Counted from the first letter of the stretch, positions 1-5,422 are shown. The stretch is DNA of 6,937 nt from Clostridiales bacterium (GCA_003532195.1 DOFA01000262.1:234-7170), one strand, 5' to 3'. Notes: a model not told the origin generated them from the sequence alone. Numbers and translations are program-made.

Positions 1-203
1 GTTGTCACGCCAGTGGCACGGCTGGATAGCTAAGTTTGGATGGGATAAACGCTGAAGGCATCTAAGTGTGAAACCCACCTCAAGATGAGATTTCCCACAG
101 CAATGGTAAGGGCCCTGGAAGACTACCAGGTTGATAGGCCGGGCGTGTAAGTGCAGCAATGTATGCAGCGGACCGGTACTAATAGCCCGAGGACTTGACC
201 ACA
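1..203 (+). rRNA. rrl: 23S rRNA, 3' end (partial)
   Basis: This is the last ~200 nt of 23S rRNA, the part downstream of the sarcin-ricin loop that forms the end of domain VI. Recognisable conserved stretches include GGATGGGATAAACGCTGAA near 38-56, GTGAAACCCACCTCAAGATGAG near 68-89, and the terminal GGTACTAATAGCCCGAGGAC near 175-194. The 5' part lies outside the window. The 3' end is placed at about 203 by analogy with other bacterial 23S genes (…GAGGACTTGACCA) and could be off by a few bases. It is followed by a 5S gene and a tRNA in the same direction, the usual distal end of an rRNA operon. Confidence 0.95.
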
Positions 204-317
204 AGTTATCCGGTTTTTCCCTTTTCGGAAGATATCCAGATACAATGTCAAAAAGTCCTGATCTCAATCAACCGCTTCGATTGCCCCTTGTTTCTTCTTC
301 CTTCCCCTTATGCAGTC

Positions 318-347
318 CTGAGGGTACATACCCTTCCCTCAGCTTTT
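318..347 (+). other. 23S-5S spacer hairpin followed by T-run
   Basis: The spacer of about 143 nt between 23S and 5S contains a perfect 7-bp inverted repeat, CTGAGGG (318-324) with CCCTCAG (336-342), and an 11-nt loop. An alternative smaller stem GGGT/ACCC lies inside it. It is followed by GCTTTT, immediately before the 5S gene. In rRNA operons such spacer stems usually take part in RNA processing, and that is the likely role here. Its shape also resembles a weak intrinsic terminator. Nothing else in the spacer was recognised: no tRNA and no convincing reading frame. Confidence 0.4.
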
Positions 348-462
348 CCGGTGGATATGACAGAGAGGCCACACCTGTTCCCATCCCGAACACAGCAGTT
401 AAGCTCTCTGGTGCCGAAGATACTTGGCTGGTAACGGCCCGGAAAAATAGGTCTCTGCCGGA
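347..462 (+). rRNA. rrf: 5S rRNA
   Basis: The gene spans about 116 nt, the normal length. The terminal helix is visible as TCCGG at the 5' end pairing with CCGGA at the 3' end. The highly conserved internal block GTTCCCATCCCGAACAC starts near 379 and is followed by AGTTAAGCTC, as expected for the helix III / loop B-C region. The 3' domain GGTAACGGCC…AATAGGTC is also typical. It lies in the same direction as the 23S gene and only about 7 nt before the tRNA-Asn gene, so all three are likely cut from one precursor. Ends are set from the terminal stem and may shift by one or two bases. Confidence 0.95.
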
Positions 463-469
463 TTTATAT

Positions 470-545
470 TCCTCAATAGCTCAGTTGGTAGAGCATGCGG
501 CTGTTAACCGCAGGGTCGTAGGTTCGAGTCCTACTTGAGGAGCCA
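470..545 (+). tRNA. tRNA-Asn (anticodon GTT)
   Basis: A 76-nt tRNA with encoded CCA. The acceptor stem is TCCTCAA (470-476) with TTGAGGA (535-541), followed by discriminator G542 and CCA 543-545. The D arm contains TAGCTCAGTTGGTAGAGCA. The 5-bp anticodon stem TGCGG/CCGCA (496-500/508-512) encloses the loop CTGTTAA, giving anticodon GTT at 503-505 and hence asparagine. The T arm carries GGTTCGAGTCC. It is the last gene before the terminator of the rRNA operon. tRNA-Asn(GUN) is one of the four tRNAs whose G34 is normally replaced by queuosine, which is relevant to the next gene. Confidence 0.97.
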
Positions 546-550
546 GGAGA

Positions 551-580
551 AGCCGGCATGTACACATGCCGGCTTTTTCT
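551..580 (+). terminator. Rho-independent terminator of the rRNA operon
   Basis: A perfect 10-bp GC-rich stem, AGCCGGCATG (551-560) with CATGCCGGCT (565-574), closes a 4-nt TACA loop and runs directly into TTTTTCT. It starts 5 nt after the tRNA CCA end. This is a strong intrinsic terminator ending the 23S-5S-tRNA-Asn transcript. Confidence 0.93.
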
Positions 581-587
581 CTATTGT
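559..587 (+). promoter_or_regulatory. candidate weak promoter for queT
   Basis: TGTACA (559-564) and TATTGT (582-587) are separated by exactly 17 nt, and each matches the sigma-A consensus at 4 of 6 positions. A start near 594 would leave a leader of about 26 nt carrying the queT ribosome binding site. The -35 box would sit in the loop of the terminator. This is the only plausible promoter between terminator and gene. Read-through from the rRNA operon is the alternative. Confidence 0.2.
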
Positions 588-619
588 GGTGCGTCCAGCG
601 ACGGAGAGGAAAGCCTGAT

Positions 620-1156
620 ATGCCGAAGAAAACTGTCCTGATCACCCAAGCAGCCGTCATTGCGGCTGCCTACATCGTTTTGACCTTGCCGTTCGCCCAG
701 ATCGCATTCGGCGGCCCGATCCAGTTCCGTCTGGCCGAAGCGCTGGCTGTCCTGGCGACTCTGACACCTGCGGCGATTCCCGGCTTGTTCCTGGGCTGCC
801 TGCTGGCCAACTGGTTCAATCCGCAGAGCCTGGGGTTGATTGACATCATCTTCGGCAGCCTGGCGACCCTGATCGCAGCCTGGCTGACCTGGCATATCTT
901 CAGGGCGTCGCAGGGAAAGCCCGTATTGCGCAAGTGGGCGACGCTGCTGGCACTTTTGCCGCCGGTGCTGGTCAACGCGCTGATGGTTGGCTTCTACCTG
1001 CCGTTTTTACTGCCTGATACCCAGCCCGGCATCCCGGTAATTGCCGGTTTTATGCTTTCGATCGCCCTGTCGCAGACCCTGGTCGTTTACGGGATTGGCT
1101 GGCCGCTGTTGCTTGGCCTGCGCCGGACCAAGCTGAACTACTTTACAGGTAACTGA
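620..1156 (+). CDS. queT: QueT-family queuosine precursor transporter
   Basis: The 178-residue protein is very hydrophobic, with about five or six membrane segments (roughly 6-24, 38-66, 72-95, 105-131 and 140-168). QueT proteins are thought to be the substrate-binding S-component of an ECF-type importer that brings in preQ0/preQ1 or queuine for tRNA modification. It probably acts in the plasma membrane with a shared EcfA/A'/T module encoded elsewhere. Family-typical stretches are IQFRLAEAL (34-42) and GLIDIIFGSLATL (72-84). The ATG at 620 is chosen because GGAGAGG lies about 10 nt upstream. An in-frame ATG at 566 falls inside the terminator hairpin and is rejected. No preQ1 riboswitch is visible. 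The stop is 1 nt from the next ATG, indicating co-transcription. Family identity is firm, the exact ligand is inferred. Confidence 0.9.
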   Translation: MPKKTVLITQAAVIAAAYIVLTLPFAQIAFGGPIQFRLAEALAVLATLTPAAIPGLFLGCLLANWFNPQSLGLIDIIFGSLATLIAAWLTWHIFRASQGKPVLRKWATLLALLPPVLVNALMVGFYLPFLLPDTQPGIPVIAGFMLSIALSQTLVVYGIGWPLLLGLRRTKLNYFTGN

Positions 1157-1157
1157 C

Positions 1158-1754
1158 ATGCCGCACTATTTTGACGAAAACCCCTCAACTGAACATCGGC
1201 CGGCCGAATGGCAAATACGCTTCCGCGGTCAGGACTTTCGCTTTCTGACTGACAGCGGGGTCTTCTCGCGCCGCCGGCTGGATTTCGGCAGTGAGCTGCT
1301 GATCGAAACTGTGATCCGGGATCAGGGAAAGCTGGCCGGCCGCCTGCTCGACCTGGGCTGCGGCTACGGCCCGATCGGCATTGTGCTGAAACGGCTGTTT
1401 CCGGCTCTGGAGGTTGTTCTGGCGGACGTCAATACGCGCGCGCTCGACTTGGCGCGCCAGAATGTCAGGCTTAACCAGACACTGTATCTGGAAATCTGCC
1501 AATCGGACGGTTTGCAGTCGGTCGCGGGTGATTTTAATTTCATTCTGCTCAATCCGCCGATCCGGGCCGGCAAAGCAGTTGTCTACCGCCTGTTTGCCGA
1601 AGCGGCGGAACGGCTTCGCCCTGGCGGCCGGCTCTATGTGGTCATCCAGAAGAAGCAGGGCGCGCAGTCGGCACTGCGTCAGCTGCAGGCGCTATGCGGA
1701 TCAGCTGCTGTGATCGAGCGCCAGGCCGGATACTGGATTTTGCAGGCCGGCTGA
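1158..1754 (+). CDS. RsmC/YbxB-like class I SAM-dependent methyltransferase (16S rRNA G1207-N2 type)
   Basis: This 198-residue protein closely resembles the Bacillota YbxB group, single-domain relatives of RsmC, which methylates N2 of G1207 in 16S rRNA. The N-terminal part has the family signature FLTDSGVFSRRRLDFGS (29-45). SAM-binding motif I is DLGCGYGPIG (65-74), and the acidic residue of motif II is D90. The catalytic loop NPPIRAGK (132-139) is the N-P-P-I form of methyltransferases acting on an exocyclic amino group. VVIQKKQGA (161-169) is also typical of the group. Length is normal for the single-domain form. E. coli RsmC is about twice as long. The gene begins 1 nt after queT, so both probably form one mRNA. 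The substrate is assigned by family similarity, and another RNA guanine is possible. Confidence 0.88.
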   Translation: MPHYFDENPSTEHRPAEWQIRFRGQDFRFLTDSGVFSRRRLDFGSELLIETVIRDQGKLAGRLLDLGCGYGPIGIVLKRLFPALEVVLADVNTRALDLARQNVRLNQTLYLEICQSDGLQSVAGDFNFILLNPPIRAGKAVVYRLFAEAAERLRPGGRLYVVIQKKQGAQSALRQLQALCGSAAVIERQAGYWILQAG

Positions 1755-1773
1755 TTTCTTGATCCGGCCGTTG

Positions 1774-1782
1774 TGATAAAAT
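1774..1782 (+). promoter_or_regulatory. candidate extended -10 promoter for the lipoprotein gene
   Basis: TGATAAAAT fits an extended -10 element (TGn followed by TAAAAT, 5 of 6 matches to TATAAT). There is no good -35; TTTCTT at 1755-1760 is the closest at 16-nt spacing. Transcription would start near 1789, leaving a short leader before the coding region at 1825. Promoter use is an inference from pattern only. Confidence 0.35.
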
Positions 1783-1824
1783 GATGCTTAAGGCAGACAG
1801 CAAATAGTGAAAGGCAAAATGATC

Positions 1825-2328
1825 ATGATCCTATGTTTTCGGCCCTGGCTGCGGACTCATGCCCTGACCTTGATCCTGACGGCGGTTCTCGCGGCGGTGC
1901 TGCTGTCCGGCTGCGGCCCTAAAACCGTTATCGGGGAAATAAACGACCAGTCACCGGTGGCCCTGATCCGGTTTGAAGCCCAGGAAGACGGGCTGGCCGG
2001 CGTTGTTTACCGTCATGTCAATGATTTCGACGCCTTGCTGGCGCAAAGCGAGGTACCTGTTCTGGTTGTCTTTTATGCGCCGTCCGCGCCGGTCAACACC
2101 CGGATTATCCCCCGGCTGGAGCAGATGGCGGACGACCTGAAAGACCAGCTGCAGATTGTCTGGATCAACGCCAAGGCGGAGACAGAGCTTTCGGCGTCTT
2201 TCACCGCAGAAACCCTGCCGCAGTTTACGGTCGTCGTCGAGGCCAGCCTGAGGCGATCGCTTGTCGGCTACGGCGACGAAGGCGCTGACGAGCTTGACAA
2301 GCTTCTCAGTCCCTATTTGCCGGACTAA
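1825..2328 (+). CDS. Thioredoxin-fold lipoprotein lacking the CxxC active site
   Basis: The 167-residue product starts with a basic stretch, a hydrophobic core and the lipobox LSGC, with the lipidated Cys at residue 30. It is therefore probably anchored on the outer face of the plasma membrane. The mature part fits a thioredoxin fold: VPVLVVFYAP (77-86) is the central strand, IIPRL (94-98) is the following helix with its conserved proline, and LPQFTV (131-136) contains the cis-proline. Where thioredoxins have WCGPC the protein has SAPVN (87-91), so both cysteines are gone and it cannot do dithiol chemistry. It may bind partners or be a structural relic. ATG 1825 has AAAGG 10 nt upstream. ATG 1819 and GTG 1807 (173 residues in total) are in-frame alternatives. 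It stands alone between two operons, and its function is unknown. Confidence 0.75.
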   Translation: MILCFRPWLRTHALTLILTAVLAAVLLSGCGPKTVIGEINDQSPVALIRFEAQEDGLAGVVYRHVNDFDALLAQSEVPVLVVFYAPSAPVNTRIIPRLEQMADDLKDQLQIVWINAKAETELSASFTAETLPQFTVVVEASLRRSLVGYGDEGADELDKLLSPYLPD

Positions 2329-2373
2329 ACGGGCTAAATCCGGATCCCGGCCGCCAGATTGCTACCGGCGCCC

Positions 2374-2398
2374 TTCATTTTCGGCAAGGAAAAATGAA
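2374..2398. repeat. 8-bp inverted repeat upstream of the XRE-cupin operon
   Basis: TTCATTTT (2374-2381) and AAAATGAA (2391-2398) form a perfect inverted repeat separated by 9 nt. There is no T-run after it, so it is not a convincing terminator of the upstream gene. It lies about 30-50 nt upstream of the predicted -35 box and could be a protein-binding site. It could also be chance in an AT-rich patch. Confidence 0.3.
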
Positions 2399-2546
2399 CA
2401 TATTCTGCCAATCCGGCCAGATCGCTTGTCAGACGGCCATGAATGCGATAAATTTAATATGCGGACTCTGTCAGACTGTCCGTATCACCAGCGACCGGGA
2501 ACAGGCCGCATCAAAAGCTGGAGGCTCATATGGAGAATGTCATTAA
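2394..2546 (+). CDS. possible small cysteine-containing ORF (50 aa), doubtful
   Basis: An ATG at 2394, preceded at short distance (3-4 nt) by AAGGA, opens a 50-codon frame ending with TAA at 2544-2546. It overlaps the first 17 nt of the XRE-cupin gene in another frame. The peptide has Cys at positions 5, 12, 23, 26 and 49, including a C-x-x-C (residues 23-26). No family is recognised. Against it: the spacing of the ribosome binding site is tight, the predicted promoter of the next gene lies inside it, and the start codon is inside an inverted repeat. It is listed because it fills most of the 201-nt gap and is otherwise unrecorded. Confidence 0.15.
   Translation: MNIFCQSGQIACQTAMNAINLICGLCQTVRITSDREQAASKAGGSYGECH
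2426..2454 (+). promoter_or_regulatory. predicted sigma-A promoter for the XRE-cupin/acyl-CoA synthetase operon
   Basis: TTGTCA (2426-2431, 5 of 6 to TTGACA) and TAAATT (2449-2454, 4 of 6 to TATAAT) are spaced by exactly 17 nt in the only AT-rich patch of the intergenic region. Transcription would start near 2461, about 70 nt before the ATG. A short inverted repeat CGGAC/GTCCG (2462-2466/2478-2482) lies right at the predicted start and might be an autoregulatory site of the encoded XRE protein. Confidence 0.5.
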
Positions 2547-3120
2547 GGATATTGGCGAGAGGCTGCGCGGGATGCGGGAAATCCTCGATATTTCCCCGGC
2601 TGAGATGGCGGTTGTGACCGGTGTGGCAGAAACTGAATATCTGGGGGTTGAAGCCGGCCAGAAAGATTTTAGTTTCACTTTTTTGTACAAGGCCGCGCAC
2701 CGCTTTGGCCTCGACTTGACCGAACTGATCACCGGCGAATCCCCGCATCTGACCGGCTATACCCTGGTTCGCCAGGGCGATGGCCTGCCGATCGAAAGGC
2801 GGGCCGGGTTCAAATACTTGAACCTTGCCGCGTCTTTCCGCGACCGTGCCGCCGAACCTTTCCTGGTCACGGCGCCATACCAGGCAGGCGCGGAAGCGGC
2901 GGACATCAGCCTGAATACCCATGCCGGCCAGGAGATGGATTTTATTTTGTCCGGCACCTTACGGGTGCAGATCGGCGGGAACGAAGAAATCCTTCATGAG
3001 GGCGATACCGTTTATTATGATTCCTCCCGCCCGCACGGGATGGTGGCGATCAGCGGCAAGCCCTGCCAGTTTCTGGCTATTGTCATAAATACTTCAGGTT
3101 GCGGCACGGAGGCGAAATAA
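2530..3120 (+). CDS. XRE-family transcriptional regulator with C-terminal cupin domain
   Basis: The 196-residue protein has two domains. The first is an XRE-type helix-turn-helix at about 4-69 (IGERLRGMREILDIS … AEMAVVTGVAETEYLGVEAG … LYKAAHRFGLDLTELITG). The second is a small-molecule-binding cupin at about 115-187. Cupin motif 1 is seen as NTHAGQEMDFILSG (129-142), and motif 2 as EGDTVYYDSSRPHG (157-170). Of the usual His-x-His pair only H131 remains, with N129 in place of the first, while E135 and H169 are present. GGAGG 5 nt before the ATG supports the start. Its stop codon abuts the start of the acyl-CoA synthetase gene, so it almost certainly controls this operon, presumably sensing the carboxylate or its thioester. 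It may activate or repress, and the ligand cannot be read from the sequence. Confidence 0.9.
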   Translation: MENVIKDIGERLRGMREILDISPAEMAVVTGVAETEYLGVEAGQKDFSFTFLYKAAHRFGLDLTELITGESPHLTGYTLVRQGDGLPIERRAGFKYLNLAASFRDRAAEPFLVTAPYQAGAEAADISLNTHAGQEMDFILSGTLRVQIGGNEEILHEGDTVYYDSSRPHGMVAISGKPCQFLAIVINTSGCGTEAK

Positions 3121-4866
3121 ATGTTGAATTTGCATCGGCAATACTTGCGGGAAGAGTTTGACAAGCAAGGGAATATTACCAATTTTGAATTTCAGGTGCC
3201 GGATTCTTTCAACTTTGCCTATGATGTGGTCGATTTGCTTGGGCGGGAAGAACCTGGACGCCGGGCGATGTTCTGGTGCAACGAGGCCGGAGAAAAAACC
3301 GAGTTTACCTTCGCTGACTTCAGCCAAAAGAGCGATCAGTGCGCCGCCTGGTTTCAGAGCCTGGGCATCCGCAAGGGCGACCGGGTCATGCTGATTCTCA
3401 AGCGCCATTATCAGTTCTGGTTTACGATTCTCGCCCTGCACAAGATCGGTGCGGTCGCCATTCCGGCCACCAATCAGCTGCTGACCAAGGATCTCTTGTA
3501 CCGCCTGCGCGCCGCCGATATCAGTACCGTTGTCTGCACCCCGGACGGCGATGTCTCGAATTATGTTGAGCAGGCGATCGGGGAGTACGGCCAGCCAGTC
3601 CGTAAAATCATGGTGCGCCAGGCCAAGCCGGGCTGGCTGCTCATGGAGGATGGCATGGCTCAGTCAGGACCGTTTGTCCGTCCGGACGGCGCCGACGCGC
3701 CGGCCAACAGCGATATGATGCTGCTGTACTTTACCTCCGGCACAACCGGTATGCCGAAAATGGTCTGCCACGACTTCACCTATCCGATCGGCCATCTGCC
3801 GACCGCCAAATACTGGCATAAAGTTGATCCGGACGGCCTGCACCTGACCGTAGCCGAAACCGGCTGGGCCAAGTCCGTCTGGGGCAAGCTTTACGGCCAA
3901 TGGATGATGGAAGCCGGCATTTATGTCTTCGACTACGATCGCTTTTCCGCGTCTGTTCTGTTGCGGAAAATTCAGGATGATCATATAACGACTTTCTGTG
4001 CGCCGCCGACGATTTACCGTTTCCTGATCAAGGAGGATCTGACCCGGTATGACCTGTCCGGCTTGCAGCATTGTACCATAGCCGGCGAAGCGCTTAATCC
4101 TGAGGTCTATGAGCGTTTCCTGCGCGCGACCGGACTGCAGCTTAAGGAAGGATACGGCCAGACGGAAATGACCCTGGCTGTGGTGACCAACTACTGGATG
4201 GCCACTAAACCCGGTTCCATGGGCCGGCCGTCGCCGGCGTATAAAGTCGTGCTCCTGGACGAAAATGGCAAGCCGGTCCCGCCGGGTCAGTCCGGTGAAA
4301 TCTGCATCCGGGTCGGCGAACAGAAGATTCCCGGCATGTTTACCGGCTACCACAAGGACCCGGCGCTGACCGGCCAGGTCTGGCATGACGGCTATTATCA
4401 TACCGGCGATCTGGCCTGGCAGGATGAAGAGGGCTATTTTTGGTTTGTCGGCCGTTTTGATGATATCATCAAGAGCTCAGGTTACCGCATCGGGCCCTTC
4501 GAAGTGGAAAGCGTCCTGATGGAACACCCCGCGGTTCTCGAATGCGCCATTACCGGCGAGCCTGATCCGGTCCGCGGCCAGCTGGTCAAAGCCACCGTCG
4601 TTCTCGCCCGCGGCTATGAGCCGACCGAGGAACTGAAAGCCGAACTCCAGAATTATGTCAAAACGCATACGGCTCCCTATAAATATCCGCGCATTCTGGT
4701 CTTCGTGCCGGAACTGCCCAAGACGATCAGCGGCAAGATCCGCCGGGTCGAGATCAGGCAGAGCGGCAGGCAGAATGGCAGCGGCGACAGCGGCGGCAAC
4801 GGCAACGGCAAAAGCGGCTGCATCGACAACAGCGACGCCGACGGCCGGCCAATGGCGGGCCAATAA
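3121..4866 (+). CDS. AMP-forming medium-chain acyl-CoA synthetase (ACSM/MacS-like)
   Basis: The 581-residue enzyme belongs to the ANL adenylate-forming superfamily. It activates a carboxylic acid with ATP to an acyl-adenylate and then to acyl-CoA in the cytoplasm. Core motifs are all present: P-loop YFTSGTTGMPK (203-213), GYGQTE (344-349), YHTGD (426-430), hinge region GRFDDIIKSSGYRIG (444-458), and PKTISGKIRR (533-542) with catalytic Lys539. From memory, the stretches around 218-270 and 290-330 (including CAPPTIYRFLIKEDL) strongly recall the MacS enzyme of Methanosarcina acetivorans, which prefers short branched or medium-chain acids. The substrate here is therefore inferred, and benzoate-like acids are possible. 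GGAGG lies 8 nt before the ATG, which directly follows the stop of the XRE-cupin gene. Residues 548-581 form a Gly/Ser/Asn-rich tail beyond the family's usual end near 550. Confidence 0.92.
   Translation: MLNLHRQYLREEFDKQGNITNFEFQVPDSFNFAYDVVDLLGREEPGRRAMFWCNEAGEKTEFTFADFSQKSDQCAAWFQSLGIRKGDRVMLILKRHYQFWFTILALHKIGAVAIPATNQLLTKDLLYRLRAADISTVVCTPDGDVSNYVEQAIGEYGQPVRKIMVRQAKPGWLLMEDGMAQSGPFVRPDGADAPANSDMMLLYFTSGTTGMPKMVCHDFTYPIGHLPTAKYWHKVDPDGLHLTVAETGWAKSVWGKLYGQWMMEAGIYVFDYDRFSASVLLRKIQDDHITTFCAPPTIYRFLIKEDLTRYDLSGLQHCTIAGEALNPEVYERFLRATGLQLKEGYGQTEMTLAVVTNYWMATKPGSMGRPSPAYKVVLLDENGKPVPPGQSGEICIRVGEQKIPGMFTGYHKDPALTGQVWHDGYYHTGDLAWQDEEGYFWFVGRFDDIIKSSGYRIGPFEVESVLMEHPAVLECAITGEPDPVRGQLVKATVVLARGYEPTEELKAELQNYVKTHTAPYKYPRILVFVPELPKTISGKIRRVEIRQSGRQNGSGDSGGNGNGKSGCIDNSDADGRPMAGQ
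4762..4863 (+). repeat. low-complexity GGC-rich coding tail of the acyl-CoA synthetase
   Basis: From residue 548 on, codons are almost only AGC, GGC, AAC, GAC and AAA, giving SGRQNGSGDSGGNGNGKSG followed by a short acidic end. GGCAAC occurs in tandem at 4795-4806. Such DNA commonly arises by replication slippage. The protein tail should be disordered. Other members of the family normally stop soon after the Lys539 motif. Confidence 0.6.
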
Positions 4867-4867
4867 A

Positions 4868-5422
4868 ATGGCTGCGCTTGAGGGTTGTCCTTTGGAATAC
4901 CCTGCGGCCGGGATTTGGGAATATGCCGGTGCGATCGGCCAGGACAGCCACCGGTTTGTGAATCCGGATGAATTGGCTGCCCAGCCTCGGCGGCCGCTGA
5001 TTCTCGGCGGCGTGATCCTGCCCGGCGAGCCTGCCTTGTCCGGCAACAGCGACGCCGATGTGGTGCTGCATGCCCTCGTCAACGCTATTTCCGGACTGAC
5101 GGGACAAAACGTTCTTGGCGCCCGGGCTGACCGGCTATGCCTGGAACAGGGAATAAGCGACAGCGCCGTTTATCTGCGGGAAGCCATGGCTGACCTGGGC
5201 GACTGGCAACTGTGCCATATTTCGCTGTCTGTCGAAGGGCAAAGGCCGCGCCTGGCGCTCTGGATTGACCGCATCAGGCTGCGCCTCGCGGAATTGACCG
5301 GTTTGACGGCCGCCGATATAGGTATGACTGCAACCAGCGGCGAGGGGCTGACTGCGTTCGGCCGCGGCGAAGGCCTGCAGGTTTTCTGCCTGGTTACGGC
5401 GCGGCGCCCGGCCCGGCATTAA
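4868..5422 (+). CDS. diverged IspF-like protein (2-C-methyl-D-erythritol 2,4-cyclodiphosphate synthase family)
   Basis: The 184-residue protein aligns with IspF, the trimeric MEP-pathway enzyme that turns CDP-ME 2-phosphate into MEcPP. The metal ligands are kept: D26 and H28 in QDSHRF and H68 in SDADVVLHAL, as is FGRGEG (164-169). Compared from memory with E. coli IspF without gaps, D46 becomes N72, the GDIG Asp56 becomes V82, FPD (61-63) becomes ADR (87-89), and the TTTEK stretch becomes TSGEG (156-160). It is thus either a low-activity or re-purposed IspF, or the organism's only, fast-evolving one. About 20 extra residues precede the normal N-terminus. ATG 4868, 1 nt after the synthetase stop, has no clear ribosome binding site. 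TTG 4892 has GAGGG 7 nt upstream and may be the true start. It could be the third gene of the operon. Confidence 0.78.
   Translation: MAALEGCPLEYPAAGIWEYAGAIGQDSHRFVNPDELAAQPRRPLILGGVILPGEPALSGNSDADVVLHALVNAISGLTGQNVLGARADRLCLEQGISDSAVYLREAMADLGDWQLCHISLSVEGQRPRLALWIDRIRLRLAELTGLTAADIGMTATSGEGLTAFGRGEGLQVFCLVTARRPARH

Noticed and set aside
131..538. Open frame of 135 codons across the rRNA/tRNA region
   Set aside because: It runs through the 23S end, spacer, 5S and tRNA-Asn, which are clear RNA genes. It has no ribosome binding site or protein-like composition.
566..619. Upstream in-frame ATG extending QueT by 18 residues
   Set aside because: It lies inside the terminator hairpin and gives a non-family N-terminus. 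The ATG at 620 has a good ribosome binding site and begins where QueT proteins begin.
581..619. preQ1 riboswitch before queT
   Set aside because: There is no recognisable class I or II pseudoknot pattern in the short leader, and hardly room for one.
2329..2395. Intrinsic terminator after the lipoprotein gene
   Set aside because: Only 4-bp GC stems are found, and the T-rich part TTCATTTT is interrupted and not directly after a stem.
2485..2922. Antisense open frame of 145 codons over the XRE-cupin gene
   Set aside because: It is a shadow of the well-supported XRE-cupin coding frame, with no ribosome binding site or recognisable domain.
3664..4401. Long antisense open frame (245 codons) inside the acyl-CoA synthetase
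   Set aside because: It mirrors the GC-rich codons of a gene with all ANL motifs. It has no domain and no start signal.
4655..4867. In-frame N-terminal extension of the IspF-like protein by 71 residues
   Set aside because: It is encoded wholly inside the synthetase gene in another frame and is Ala/Thr/Arg low-complexity, a product of the repetitive DNA.
4477..5082. Antisense open frame of 201 codons over the synthetase/IspF junction
   Set aside because: Its alanine-rich middle is the complement of the GGC/AGC tail. It spans two real genes on the other strand.
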